DNA of 64,000 bases from Zygnema cylindricum (GCA_037447655.1 JBBHKE010000990.1:217156-281155), one strand, 5' to 3'. Positions 20,449-32,487 are shown, numbered from the stretch's first letter. The notes: a model not told the origin generated them from the letters alone. A program made the numbers and translations.

Positions 20449-22344
20449 CTAGTCTACTTCTTTTCAATTCTCACAAACAAATAAACAAACATTCGCTTCC
20501 TTTTTTTTTCCTTTTCCTTTTTTTTTCATAAAACTTTAAGTTAACACCATTATATTTAAAAAGGTCCATTAAATGAGCTGTAGTAAACATTCTATTTAGC
20601 ATCCCACTTTCATAAATTCGAGCAAAGATATTATCCACCTCATCCTTTTTCCATCCACACAAAAGTCTGATTTCCCTCTTGCAATTGAACCAGCCAGCCC
20701 CATCTTGAATTTGCAACACACACCTAGATGCTAACCCTTTTACGGGTACACCTTCATAGATGACATCACTCCCATTAGTGATGTCAAAACCATTACCCTC
20801 AAAATTTATCTTTAAATCAAGAGTCCCCACTAAGTTCCTCATAAAATTTACATCTTCCTAACTCATATTTCTATTCATGATAATTATCCCACTTCTTGAA
20901 CTTTCCTCACTCTCTCTTGTGGAAAATTTCCACTATCACTTTCTATTTTGATTCCCAATAAATATTTCTCCTCCCCTAAACTTTTAATCAAATATTCCTC
21001 TTCTCCCTTATCATTTAGAGCCCCCTCTAGACCTACTTCTCCCCTTACTTTGAAATCCGTTGAAATCTCTTTTCCGACCAGTTTTATGTTTCCAAAATAT
21101 CTATAAAATTACCCTCATTATTTTTAACTCCCTTAAATACCTTCTTTCTCTTCACTTCCCTTATACCTCTAAAAGCACACTATTGCTTTCTTAGAATTTC
21201 TGTGTGTTTTTCTCTCTTCTCCATTCTACCAATGTGAAGAAGCTCCAAAATATCTTCATCCTCTTTCTCCTCTTCTTTTTTTTCCTCCTCATCCACATTC
21301 CAACTTCTAAGTTCTTCTAAACAAGGGCTTTCCCCCATATAATGACCCGGTTCCCTACAAAAGAAGCAAACCCCTCTTTTTCAAAGCTCCCTTTTCTTTT
21401 CCTCTCCCTCTCTTTCCAACAAAGTTGCGATAAGATTTACCTTTGTCTTTCTTCCTCTCATCACGCTTTCGCTCGTCATCGCCCTTCCTCTTATCACGAT
21501 TTCGCCAACCACCACCAGTTGTATATGCATTCACCCTGCCAATTCCCCTTCGAAGTTCCAAAGTGCTTTCCCTCACAAGATTCATCACTATGGTAATGCT
21601 CCAAGTCCATGTGGATCCATCCATTCCTTGCCTAGAGTAAATGATGTCTACGTACTCATGTGGGAGTTTCATGATAAGTGTATTAATCTTACTCATCTGG
21701 GAGTTTCATGATTAGTGTATTAATCTTTCTCTCCTCAGATTCTCCATATCCCGCACTAGCAAGCTCAACATATAAAGCAGCAATATCATTGCAAAACTCT
21801 ATCATGCTACCACCTTTATAAATATATGCATTGATTTCCTGTTTTACTGACTGTTGTCACTGTATAGTGTCACTCTTATAAATATGAATTAGTGTTTCCC
21901 AGATTTTCGAATACTTGGTTAGATTTATAAGATTGATAGCTATGGACTTAGACACATATCTAAGTATGAGATGTTTTGCTATAGTGTTTTTTATATTCCC
22001 AATTTTTTCTGTCATTTTTTTCAGTTTTTGGTTCAGTTATTACCCCCACAAGTGGAACCGTAGCCGAGAGCCTAGCTCCCCTCACCATCAGTGTCCCTTT
22101 ATCCTTTTCTCGTTTTCCCCCTTCCATGGTAATGATTTTCCCTTCACCTTCCGTTGCATCCTTACTCCGGTTGGTTTTTTTGGAAAGCCCAGATGATTCT
22201 CCATAGTGAGTTCTTCCAAAGCCCGGTGGCGGACAGCTCACTTGTCCCGAAACAATTCCACATAATTGCTTTTCAAAAAGCAATCCCTCAATCGTGAACT
22301 CCTAATAAGTGAAGTCTGTTCCATCAAACATAGGCACCATAGAT
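20449..22344 (-). pseudogene. Element gamma internal region, deleted gag-pol
   Basis: Minus-strand reading from 22344: leader, Gag N-part (MLFEKQLCGIVSGQVSC), Gag core (MSKINTLIMKLPHEYVDII, TLELRRGIGRVNAYTTGGGW), a decayed zinc knuckle (FCREPGHYMGE), an acidic linker, then a jump to the end of reverse transcriptase (KSLGEEKYLLGIKIESD) and a diverged RNase H (LVGTLDLKINFEGNGF, LQIQDGAGWFNCKREIRLLC). Protease, integrase and most of the reverse transcriptase are missing, so this copy is an internally deleted derivative of a family related to alpha. Its 3-prime end abuts the T LTR because T inserted there; the last 13 bp of gamma are at 58382-58394. Confidence 0.75.
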
Positions 22345-22359
22345 GGTGGACCTATAACC
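22345..22359 (-). other. Primer-binding site of gamma (degenerate half tRNA-iMet)
   Basis: Reverse complement GGTTATAGGTCCACC differs at two positions from the R site GGTTATGGGCCCACC. Next to it the LTR end is unusual: GGTTATG occurs twice and a GCACCAT/ATGGTGC inverted pair surrounds the site. Confidence 0.65.
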
Positions 22360-23549
22360 CATAACCTAGATGGTGCGCTCCATTGCCACACAAAATTTGC
22401 AGATCAAAAGAAGCTAATCTAGATAGTGACGAATCCAAGTTTATATAAACCGAAATGATTGACCCCTTGACAATCAAAACCCTATAACAACTTCACCCCT
22501 GTGAAATAAGACTTTTTGTGTGCTCAATTCCACCACAGAATGCAAAGTTAGAATATGAGATTTAGACAAATTAACCCACTTTGACTTTCCCTTAGAAATG
22601 CAGCCACCCTGGTAGGCAAACACTGTGACCAACTTCACCCCTGTGTAGCTTGGACTCCCTTGAGTCCGCAGCAAAAAGAATCACTGAAAATGGTCAATTG
22701 AGTTGATAGTTATGACTGGCCAAAGTCTGCCTTTTATACAAGATGCCCTCTGGGAGAGGCGGCTACCTACCAGAAATATTCTAAGTCGTATCTCTCTCTA
22801 AGACTCTATCTACCGACGTACAACACCAATCACTTTACTGCGCCGTACAAAAAAGTACAGGTGCCAGTGTACTTTTTGTACGGCCATCGTACGATATGGT
22901 CGAAATGTCGACACATATCATGTCCGTATTTGTTCTCGTAATTTCCGGAGTTGCTGCAATCCAATGTTGATGTGCCACGTGTTACTTAACGTGGTGATGA
23001 CCGTAAAACGCCAAAAATACATATTCCGCGATCGCGGCGCTTATCGTGGCCGTCCAATCAAATCCGGCTATATTTCTAGCCGTTGAAAATAGACACGCAG
23101 TATTTGTTTCGCGATCGAAACAAATGCGCAGTATCCGTTTCATACAATACATAAAACGATACTCTGTGCTATCTAGAACTATATCTATGCACTACGTTTA
23201 TATTTCCCTTTAAATGAATTAGTTTACGTGTAACTATTTAAGTATTTATCAAACCCCAGGTATGCTAGTACTAGCCTTAGACTAAACTGACAAAGCTACC
23301 GGCTATCAGAATATTGACGGACGGTAGGTACCAGGATCAAATCGTGGTTCCGTCAATATCTATTTTAGTAAACTTACCATTTATCTACACTTGTCTCTCT
23401 GGAGAGCTTGGGTAGCCATAGCTCTAGCTCCTTTTCCAGCCTTCAGTGACTACAACAAGTGTGGGGGCTTGGAGAAGGGAGTCAGAGGCAAACCGCCTCT
23501 GCTCTTTTTATATCCTCATAAAGACCTACAAAATACTCAAATTTCAACA
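22360..23549 (-). mobile_element. Element gamma 5-prime LTR (copia beta)
   Basis: Reverse complement begins TGTTGAAATTTGAGTATTTT; 1190 bp. Sister of 58395-59580: both carry GACAAGTGTAGATAAAT, GTTTACTAAAATAGATATT and ACTAGCATACCTSGGGTTTGAT. Its outer (right) side abuts the Helitron N-terminal remnant at 23550. A perfect 11-bp stem ATATTGACGGA (23311-23321)/TCCGTCAATAT (23349-23359) encloses the conserved CCAGGATCAAATC hairpin. Confidence 0.85.
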
Positions 23550-25470
23550 AATGCCACCTTAGTACACCATATGGAAATAAAAGTGGGGATTGGAGTGGGT
23601 CATATAATGCATGTGACTGAAAGATGCGCATCATTCGATTGCCTCCTCTTACATTTAAAACTATATCTTTTCCTTCAGTATTTTTTGTTGGGTTAACCAA
23701 AATTGATGCCACTTCCTTTGCTTGTGGTGGATTGTAACAGCGTTGGTCTAAATTGTGAACATCATCTTTTAGTACTAAGCGTAATTTAGGGGCTTCATAG
23801 ATTTGGTCTCTTGCTGAAATAAATTGTTGCGCCAAAGGGTTATGTTTCTTCATCATATTCTGAATGATTGTCACTACATCGTGGTCTAATCTATCCATAA
23901 TACTCATTCGCCTGCTTATTTTTGTCTCCATTGATGTGTGAAATACGCAGACTTGTGCAAATGCAACTTGGTTTTCTTGAGGCGATAGTTGACCTATTCG
24001 ACGACATATTTTTCATTGAATACGGAAATTGAAAGAACCATTACTGGCTCCAATCGATAAGTCGTTGAGAGGTAGCGTTTTGGATGCACCAAATGATGTA
24101 AACGAAAACACCATGTTGTACGAAAGAATTTTATTTAAGAAATTTGTATTGCTATATAAAGTTAAAAGCTCTGAATGAGGCGTTTCATATGGAGCAAGTT
24201 GTACTTTGCCAAGTACACAACAAACTCATGCGGTCTCTCCTACCCATTTTTGTGAGTTGCAATGAGTGCATGTAATTTCCATAAGTGGAAGTTTATGGTG
24301 TTCTGGACGTGTGTAATGTTCATAAAGTCCTAAAGCAATTTTCAGCACCCCTCACGTCGTCGTGTGATACGTTGACGTTGAAGGTCACCTTTTGTGCGTT
24401 TTTGAGTGTCAAGCTATTCTTTTGTCAAATTTTGTTGTTGTACGGTGTATTGTCTAACTTCATGCTCTTCGAAGGATTCGTGAGTACATTTGGTGTTGTC
24501 TTGAATAACATTAGCTTCTTCTCCAGCAGCTTGTAGTTTTTCATCCTCATCATTTTGTAGAGCAAAATGTTCTTCAACATCAATAGTACATATTTTAGCG
24601 GTGCATTGTTCATTTTCCCTTAACCTTAAGTTCACTGTATGTTGCGCCTCTATGTCTTGAAGGTTTTTCCTTGCCACCTCACTTCTAGTATTGTCTGTTA
24701 GAGAGCTTTTGCTCGTTTTCTTTCATGATTTTTTCTGTAGTCGCTCCTCACGTTTTTCAGGGGTCTCTTATGCTCGTTTCCTTGCACGTTCTTGACGTAA
24801 ATGTTCATTACGTTGATCACTTGTTTCTTTGGTCGATGTGGGTCTAATTGCATCCATATGTACAATGTGGTAATTACTTATATTACTTTAGATCTACCCA
24901 GATTTCTCCTTCCACTTTTTTTATTCGTTTTATTTTACCGTTAAAGCAAAAATACAACTATAATTTCTTTACGGTTAAAATGAATGATGTTTTTTTAAAG
25001 TTGGGGTAGTACACCTTTTTCAATTTAAGAGCTTCTTCATTTAAGCATTCAAATTACTGTCACGATCAAGTTGCTTTATGTGTTGTAAGTGTGACTATAG
25101 TCTATATGGGAACAACAATCACAACGTGGTTTTATGAACCACACAGACGCACCTTTTTCTCGTTTTCTTTCACGATCTTTAAACTGACATTGTTCTCGTT
25201 GTTTTGAGGGTTCACGCGCGCGCTTGGTAGCTGCACGTTGTGCGTCGTTGCGTTTTGATTGAGTTGGTACACCATCATCTAGTTCTTGTTTTGTTGCACG
25301 TGTAACTCTCTTTCTTTTACCCTTTTTGCGCAACCGTTTTTCGCATTGCTTTGCTGTAATTTGGGTCTTAGTAGGAGTATGTGTAGCGGTTGGAAGTCCA
25401 TGTGGTGGATTAGACCCTGCGTCCACGCATAAAATATGGTCAGTACGTGTCTTTCAATTCCCACCGGCAT
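23550..25470 (-). pseudogene. Helitron Rep/helicase protein, N-terminal half
   Basis: Reading leftwards: two Arg/Lys/Glu-rich blocks typical of Helitron N-termini (KRLRKKGKRKRVTRATKQE at about 25330; a block near 24750 reading TPEKREERLQKKS), then the Helitron_like_N region with THCNSQKWVGETA, NMVFSFTSFGASKTLPLND, QLSPQENQVAFAQVCVFH, METKISRRMSIMDRLDHD, NMMKKHNPLAQQFISARDQI, a RDIVL-like DIVLNVRGGNRMMRIF and YDPLQSPLLFPYG. At least two in-frame stops (near 24010 and 24226). The protein is cut at LLFPYG by the gamma LTR. The Rep catalytic and helicase parts are absent here and are found at 59581-63332 on the plus strand, starting where this half stops. Confidence 0.85.
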
Positions 25471-26640
25471 GTCTCATATTATTTTTTATCAATATTTTAT
25501 TTGCCACATGAAGAAAGGGTACAACGATTATATGTACGTCATGAATAACTAATTACATTTTCATTCATCTTTACTCACTTTCATTACATTTTTCCAACTC
25601 AAACCCATCATAGTAGCTTTTTAATTGGAAGAGTAAATTGGCATGCATCTATCCCACATACACATTTTACGACATTTTTATGGAAATTTTTACTTTAAGA
25701 TCTCTATCCTACCAACATATCGAAAGACTTAACATGACAACCAATAATCTCATTCCATAAAGTTCTTTAACAATATCTATACTATTTACAGGGAACAATA
25801 ACGGTAGTGTGATTTTTTTAGCTCACCTGAATGATATTGTATTTCTTTAGTTGTAGGTTGAAGCATCTATTTGGCCAAAATGCCACTCCTGAACGTATTT
25901 CCGAAAGGTAAAAGCATCATGCGTTTTATGTGCTTGTTAACTCTGTCGATTTATGTTCAATTGAAATAGGCGTACTAACGTCAACCCATGTTACACCATC
26001 AACCATAACACGATTTAATGAACAACTTGAAAACATAACACACAGTTTCTATTAAGTCCAAATGTCACTTCCGTACCATCATGCGTTCTATGTGCTAATT
26101 AACTTTATCAGTTTATGTTCAACTTAAAAGCGTACTACTATAGATTATACACTTCATAACATAAACCATAATATGATTCAATGTAACAACACGAACACAT
26201 CACAAACTCTTTCAAACTACAAAAGTGATTTATCATACGTTGAGTGAATTAAAGTACGCTACTCATATCTACACATTTTGCACATTTTTTACGAACAAAA
26301 CCCACTTTGAAACAAGAAATTCATTTTTTATCTGCCTGTGTACACCAACAAATCATGAACTAACCACACTTTCAAACGGGAAAAGCCGTTTTTTTCCTAA
26401 TTGTAGCTCTACATCGTACATGGCCGGTACGGCTGTTAGTCTGTAATGCCACGATTGGCAACGTTACATTACGCCAGCTGTACGGCGGTCTGTACTGCAA
26501 ACGGTCGCATGACAACGTTACATTGTGCCAGCTGTACGGTTGTCCTTACTGCGGACAGACAGAAAAAAACGATGACCGACATATCGCCTATATAAGGGTT
26601 TCCAAAAAAGAGACTGAAGGTCCATAATTTATATAGTGTT
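25471..26640. other. AT-rich stretch upstream of Helitron ORF
   Basis: No gene seen. It may be the 5-prime untranslated part of the Helitron. Two diverged 54-bp tandem units at 26459-26566 begin CAACGTTACATT and contain GCCAGCTGTACGG. The TC-type 5-prime end of the Helitron was not located. Confidence 0.4.
26459..26566. repeat. 54-bp tandem duplication
   Basis: CAACGTTACATTACGCCAGC at 26459 recurs as CAACGTTACATTGTGCCAGC at 26513; the units continue with TGTACGG and a TACTGC motif. Moderately diverged. Confidence 0.65.
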
Positions 26641-26659
26641 AAAAGGAGCACTAGATTTT

Positions 26660-27493
26660 TTTATACGACCATCATTCACATGTTGAAAAGATTTTACCTC
26701 GAAGCGAAAACTTTTGAATATTGAAAATTTGTGGAGGTACACATGATTCACCGTTTAGAGCCAATCCTACATGACAAGCAACAAAGCAACATATCTTGCA
26801 ACTAACTCCCTCTCAACTTTATTACATCACCTACAACTTCCTCCTTATTGCCTTCAAAAGACACAACCTCAGTGATGAGTAATCACGTGCCTATGTTACA
26901 TCAACAACTATTTCTCACTAAGCTTTACTATTTCTCTCCAAACTTTCCCAATTGACAACCTTAATGACTATTCGTAATGTAACTGTGTTACATGTCACTA
27001 TCTTGCTAAGCTTTCCTCCAAAACCTTCGTGAAAAGTGACTCTTCACTTAATCATCCCAATCAACTTCGTCAGCATCCTCTCTTATCATTGCTCTCTGTG
27101 AGCCCTACTGGAAGAGCTCCCCTTCCATACTCACCCTCCATTAGCACGCCCTTCAGCATTTCGTCCAAGAGAATATAAAGAAAAAAATGAAAAAAAAACC
27201 CACCCAATTAAGTATCCAGCATGTTGATTACAATCTTCATTTATTTTTAATACTCTTTTACTTTCAAATACTATTATAAGAAACAACAAATCATGGACTT
27301 ATTATTAACACAATCAACATGATAGCCATGTTAACACACACTATTATGATAAGTTCACAATATAATTTTCAATGTGAAAGCAAACTATTTTGTGTAAACT
27401 GACCTGGATCCTAGAGGCGTCGCCAAATGTCACATATTTGCATCTTTCCCTCGTAGCTGCAGTTTGTGCCTGGGCAATAGTACCCCCTTTAGA
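26660..27493 (+). repeat. Dispersed repeat segment, copy 2 (empty sites)
   Basis: Aligns with the 3690-6410 segment after removal of the MITEs there. It shares the landmarks listed for copy 1 and ends at TTAGA (27489-27493), the left TSD copy of the LTR array. Copy 2 lacks all of the DNA-transposon insertions of copy 1, so it serves as an internal empty-site control. The part beyond the array resumes at 45778. Confidence 0.7.
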
Positions 27494-28092
27494 TGTTGAT
27501 TTTAGGGGCGATTTTGGGGGAGTCAGTCCTGCAGATCTTGTGTGACCAATGTCACATTATTGAAAAGTACTATTTGTACGGAGGAACGTCAATAATTGGA
27601 CGACGTGGAGATGTACGACACGAGATCATGCAGTTAGAATTATTCAGGTTCATATGACAGGCATGTGGAAATAGCATTTCATTGAACCACAGTAAGAGAT
27701 TGTTTTATTCATACAGATGGCATTAAAATACAAATAGGCACTCATAATAGACAAGAAGTATACCCTTCATCCATTAATGCAAGAATAAGCAATTCAGACA
27801 TAGTCAAGTGAGATAAGGAATAAAATCTGGCTTTATTTGAGAAAGCCTTTTGTAACGCTCTCCTAAAAGGACCATTTATTAAAGCAACGGCTTCATACAA
27901 TTTTATTCTGTCTCTTTGCCTACTTTATCTGTTTGCTAATTATATCCCTTCCTAATCTTTCCTATCTCTCGTGTCTAACTATTTCCTTGACTCCCTTAGC
28001 CCCTCTACGTGTATTAACTTGTGGCCGGTCTTAGCTATATATGGCTACGGGAATCTCTTCCCGTTAGCTCGGATGACCGACCCATAGCTACA
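27494..28092 (+). mobile_element. LTR array family delta, LTR1
   Basis: 599 bp, TGTTGATTTTAGGGGCG to CCATAGCTACA. Preceded by TTAGA (27489-27493), which recurs directly after LTR5 (45773-45777). LTR1 and LTR5 agree in the TATTTGTACGGA and GTCAATAATTGGACGACGTG region where LTR2 differs, consistent with LTR1 and LTR5 being the original pair. Confidence 0.85.
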
Positions 28093-28107
28093 GGTTCCAG
28101 GCCCACC
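28093..28107 (+). other. Primer-binding site of delta unit 1 (decayed)
   Basis: GGTTCCAGGCCCACC follows LTR1; the unit 4 equivalent (40903-40917) is GGTTAAGGGCCCACC, one mismatch from the perfect half tRNA-iMet site of element R. The same primer use by two LTR families is indicated. Confidence 0.65.
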
Positions 28108-28135
28108 CCTTTGGAGCCCAAAGGAGTTCGAAATT

Positions 28136-28660
28136 TTGGAACACGAGAGCAGCAACCATCCCGAAACAACCGTGTGTAGAGGAGGAGAACTAGGTAGATC
28201 TGCAACAAAAACACCAAGAGAAGGTGCATCAGGTCAAACCCACACATTGGATGCGAGTGAAGAGGGAGCCTGGGAAAATAGTTTCCAAGGGCTCAGGAAA
28301 AAGCTAGACAAGACACCTGTGAAACCTACCATGGCAGAAAGAACTAGACTGCTACAGAGATTCTCACAAACACCATACGATGAAACGATGTCAATGTCAA
28401 AAAACATTTCCCACTATTCAGAAACCTAGCTATGGTAGAATCGGCAGAAATTAACCTTCCTACACAAACGAAAATCTTAATGTTCCTCGTGTCAATTTCC
28501 CATAGATTCGAACTATTTCTCACCTTATTAGAGAGCCTTAGATGGGAGGAGTCGAAGTGGGAGGACGTGGTTAAGATGCTGATCGCTGTAGTTGGTGATG
28601 CCCAAAAAGTCCTCGAAGATGGAGCCTGGCATCAAAGAGAAGAGTGGTCAAAGGTCTGAC
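28136..28660 (+). pseudogene. Delta unit 1 Gag remnant (UBN2-like)
   Basis: Two adjoining frames encode MAERTRLLQRFSQTPYDETM, then INLPTQTKILMFLVSISHRF and LFLTLLESLRWEESKWEDVV. The order (helix, flexible linker, LxSLPxRFxxF, tryptophan-rich helix) is that of copia-type Gag (UBN2 family). A stop at 28427 and a frame change separate the parts. It is the only retroviral-type protein signal in delta, which places the family near Ty1/copia by inference. Confidence 0.55.
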
Positions 28661-29716
28661 CAATAAAGAGGTGATAGGGTAGAGATCAAGCAAAATAGTC
28701 AGAACCCAAATCACAAGGATTCTGTGTGTTAAACGAGCACTCAGATCACAAACAGAGACGATAAATGCAGAGAGGGGATAGGTAGATCAGATGACGGCAA
28801 AAGAGAGGACAACCAAGAAACAAAGACCTCTCATGACCTCATCACAGACCACACTCTAGACTGCACAATGATCCCAAACGCAGGCCTCTTTCTGAAAGCA
28901 AATGCCAAGAAAGGAGAGGTATGCCACAATGGCATAAAGGAGGAGAGCGGCAACTTACCAAGTTTGGGGAGCCATCCGGGGAGATTCGCCAAGAGAATCG
29001 GCAAAGACAAACTAACACAATTTCCTCCATGCAAGATCCCCAAGAGGAGTTCCCAAGGCACCTTGCCACAAGCAACGTCTACACATCTGCAGATCCTGAA
29101 GTACGAAGCACCAAGCGATGGGAAGCCATCCTGCAAAAGACAAAACAAGCAGTCAAAAATGACGAGGAAGCGGTCAAAAAAGACAACAAAGACGACAACG
29201 AAGTTTAGACCCCTCACGCAGAGAACCGAAGCAACAAACAGGTGTGTTATAAGGTTAGATCAACTAAGGTTGTAGCAGCAATAGTAGAGATCAATCATAG
29301 CTCACGCAAGACGAGCACCAACGGCTCAAAGATGAGCATTCATAGAAAATGAGACTCCAAAATGCAGGAACTTTTGTGTCAGAAGGAAAGAACCGAGAGA
29401 TCTCACCAAGAGAGTCTTTCTACTCAAAAAGACACAAGTGGGAGAGCTTACCAAAAGAGAGTCGAACAGGTCACAGAGAAAGACACCACGCTTCAGGTGT
29501 CACCGAATGGCATCACATCGAGTAGTTTCGCCTCAGAACGGCTAGAAACCACAAAAGAGGAAATTTGCTAAGAGATCGCAGAGAGCCCTCCAAATCAAAT
29601 GAGCACTCCATTATCAGCAATCTGTAAGGAAAATAAGACACTCGTCCTACAAAAAAATGCCATAGAGATTGTCAGTCAAGCAAAGCAAAGGGAGACAGAT
29701 TGCACACTAACCATAC

Positions 29717-29974
29717 ATGTTGATACAGGAAATCAAGAAACAAAGGAATGTAGCACAAGTGAAGAAGAAGATTAAAAGATTGCAGGCGTACAAGAAACAA
29801 CCCCAACAAACAGAGGGAATCCGATGCATGTCAAAGAGGAAGAAAAACGGGAAGGAGACTCGAAACCTTACCTTAAAAATTGTGAAAAAGCGAGAGGCAA
29901 TTCCAAGCGAGATGACAATAGAGGTGGTAGTAGAGAGAGAACTAGAAACATTCTCTAAGTCACCGTCGGGCTAG
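29717..29974 (+). CDS. Delta conserved lysine-rich open frame (85 codons)
   Basis: Basic, coiled-coil-like frame (IKKQRNVAQVKKKIKRLQAY ... VVVERELETFSKSPSG). A nearly identical frame occurs in unit 3 (37652-37909), and unit 4 has it broken by a stop near 42588. No family recognised. Conservation may only reflect recent duplication. Confidence 0.3.
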   Translation: MLIQEIKKQRNVAQVKKKIKRLQAYKKQPQQTEGIRCMSKRKKNGKETRNLTLKIVKKREAIPSEMTIEVVVERELETFSKSPSG

Positions 29975-30479
29975 GTAGCACGGACAGAGTCCTACAAACT
30001 AGCTCCAATGACAAGATAGTCCAAGATCTGCGTAGAGAGATGGAAATCAAAAATCAGTTTTGTGATAGTGAAACTCATGCAAAGTGGAAGAGTGGCAGAA
30101 AAACCCGAAGGTAGCAAACCGCATGCTCGAAATCTCACAAAAAACAATAGTCTAGGGGACTTAGACAGCGGAAGCATTGGTGAGCAAGGGGTAGAGAGAA
30201 GACAGAAAAATAAAAAAAAACATAACATATAAAATAAAGAAAAAAAAGATGCAAAACAATGGGAGAAAGGAGAAAGAATAAAAAGACAAATGGGTGAACT
30301 TACAAACCTGCAGGTACACGATTTGAAGTATAGGTGACAAGATCATCTGGAGTCACCGTCATCATTCTCCAATTCCCGCCTCCATCTATGGGAGGAAGAC
30401 TGCCTCAGCATCGGAAACTAATCCAAATCTGTCAAAAACGCCACAGGAGAAAGGAATAACAGTTAGTGAGCCGGCGACA

Positions 30480-30839
30480 TTGGTGTCAACTTTGACACAA
30501 GAGCCGAAGGGGAACAAAGAGGATCAACAACGAATCAAGCACGAGTCAGATCAACGGAGCAAAGAAAATTTGAATAGCTTGAAGAATCTTCGAACATTTA
30601 CATCACACGGTGAGAAAAATGTCCCAAAAGCGGCAATTTGTGTCTTACCTCAAGCGTGGAGGACATGGCCAAATGAGATGGAGAGCGGAAAGAAACCAGT
30701 TGGCTCTCCTAATGCCTCATCCCTTGGAGATGGAGTAAGTGGACCTGCACAAATAAGTCCACAAGTGACATTAGATGTCAAAAACAAGAAATCCAAAAAT
30801 CTGCCATTCAAGTGGAGAAGATTGGAGATCAAAAGGTAA
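30480..30839 (+). CDS. Delta conserved open frame (119 codons)
   Basis: Hydrophilic frame (KGNKEDQQRIKHESDQRSKE ... LPFKWRRLEIKR) kept without stops in units 1, 3 (inside 38229-38774) and 4 (43285-43644) with only a few substitutions. No domain recognised; no Met context or neighbouring signal proves expression. Confidence 0.3.
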   Translation: MVSTLTQEPKGNKEDQQRIKHESDQRSKENLNSLKNLRTFTSHGEKNVPKAAICVLPQAWRTWPNEMESGKKPVGSPNASSLGDGVSGPAQISPQVTLDVKNKKSKNLPFKWRRLEIKR

Positions 30840-31704
30840 ACTTCAAAAAGACTCCTAGCATATATTTGCTGCACGCAAAACGACGAAATAGTGGGAGCAA
30901 TCAAATGAGAGAATTGGCCGAAAAATTACCTTACAGTTTGGCAAAAGTGGGAGATTTCGGATCTCCTCCACTATGCAGCTCAGAGAAATCCACCGAGTTC
31001 ACCACCAAATCTGCGAGCAAGGAAACCTAGATGTTAGAGAAGGTGAAAGTGGATAGAGGAAAACAATTCAACAAGCAGCCAAGGAAGGAGTAAGTTACAC
31101 TCACTTTGAGGAGGAAGAAAATCCGGAGGCTCTGATTCATCCACATTCGAGTACATGCGCCAAGCAAATGCAGATGGAGCGTCCAGCCATAAAGATTGCA
31201 GCGAAACGCGTGGAGGAGAAAGAGGAAGAAATCATAACCCTAATTCCTAACCCTACCTTAATGTCCATTTTCAGCCTGCAGATTCCAAAAATCAGATTGG
31301 AGGACAGGCGACAACTTCAACAGGAAAGAATGGAAGGAAAAGAGGAGTGGTAGCTTCAGCAAGGAAGCTTAAGGAAAGGAGGAAAGCACGAAAGGAAACG
31401 CTAAAGAGAGAAGGCGAACTTAGAGAGGAGGAGAGGGGCGAACAAGCAGCAGACAAAGAAAAATTCAGAAAATTGTTCACATCGTAGAAAAGTTGGCATA
31501 AGTACAATTGAAGCCAACTCAAAGGACGATTTCGTACTCATTGATGGTACCTTCCCTAAATCGCGGCGAAGGCACACGATCGAATTCGAACCCTCATTCA
31601 CGACCCTCGATCTAAATCTAAGTGAACAGTCTCGGTCAAATGAGACTTCGCCATATGCGCCGCCGGAAACGCATACGACGTCACGACATCAAAGTTTTTT
31701 ATTT

Positions 31705-32487
31705 GTGGGCGACGGCATATTGGGCGACAAGTCACACGTGAAACGTAGGATTGGCGAAAACCGTGCGACGTTAAAATCCGCAATCGCAATTCACACCATT
31801 GAACCGAAATCAAGGAACAGCGAGCGCAGTTCGATTTCACTGACAATTTTCACGCAGGTACATCAAGATGTTTCAACGGACGAGGACCACCCTGAATTAT
31901 CAACGGTCGAAGACCATCCAGTTGGAGACGAACAAGGTACATTCGAGGAGACGTTAAAACCCATGCCGAAATTATCGATTCCACGATCTTGGAAATTTAC
32001 AAAACCCCGTGGAAAGATCAACGGATATAGGAGTCTCGAGCTCACAAATCAAGCGAATGAGCTCCACGTGTTTAATCACGAGGGAATCATATCGGATTCC
32101 AAAGTTTACACGGAAAACTTGTCAGCGTGTGACGAAACAATTTCACATGCGAAAGTGGGAGGAAACTTCGAACCTTCCAAATCTTACGCCGTACAGGTTC
32201 ACAGTTCGAACGGATACGCGACAATTTCCACTGGCATGGATGAGTGCGACTTTTTACGAGCAACTTCGAATCGACCCAAAGTTATTTCAAAGGAAACTTT
32301 TACGCGAACCCATATCGCCGCAATCTCGAGTGGGAGTGTTGATTTTATAGGCGATTTTGGGCAATATCGGTTTCGCCGATTTTGTGCGACCGATGTCACA
32401 TCATGGATCAGTATTTTGTACGGACAGGCGTCAGGATTGGGACGATGTGGAGATGCACGATTTCAACAATCATGCAGTTGTATATAG
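31705..32487 (+). CDS. Delta 3-prime open frame running into LTR2 (260 codons)
   Basis: Longest delta frame. It covers the 3-prime end of the internal region and crosses into the LTR at 32337. Unit 4 has the homologous 200-codon frame at 44672-45274; units 2 and 3 are interrupted. Motifs such as YTENLSACDETISHAKVGG and SNRPKVISKETFTRTHIAA are conserved. It is unlike any Pol domain. Could be a remnant of captured host sequence; no function assigned. Confidence 0.3.
   Translation: MGDGILGDKSHVKRRIGENRATLKSAIAIHTIEPKSRNSERSSISLTIFTQVHQDVSTDEDHPELSTVEDHPVGDEQGTFEETLKPMPKLSIPRSWKFTKPRGKINGYRSLELTNQANELHVFNHEGIISDSKVYTENLSACDETISHAKVGGNFEPSKSYAVQVHSSNGYATISTGMDECDFLRATSNRPKVISKETFTRTHIAAISSGSVDFIGDFGQYRFRRFCATDVTSWISILYGQASGLGRCGDARFQQSCSCI

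Larger units (their letters stand above)
28108..32336 (+). mobile_element. Delta internal region, unit 1
   Basis: 4.2 kb between LTR1 and LTR2. It has a Gag remnant near the 5-prime end, several short open frames conserved among units and no detectable protease, integrase, reverse transcriptase or RNase H, so it is a non-autonomous (LARD-like) element. It ends in a purine-rich CTCGAGTGGGAG directly before the LTR, taken as the polypurine tract. Confidence 0.75.
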
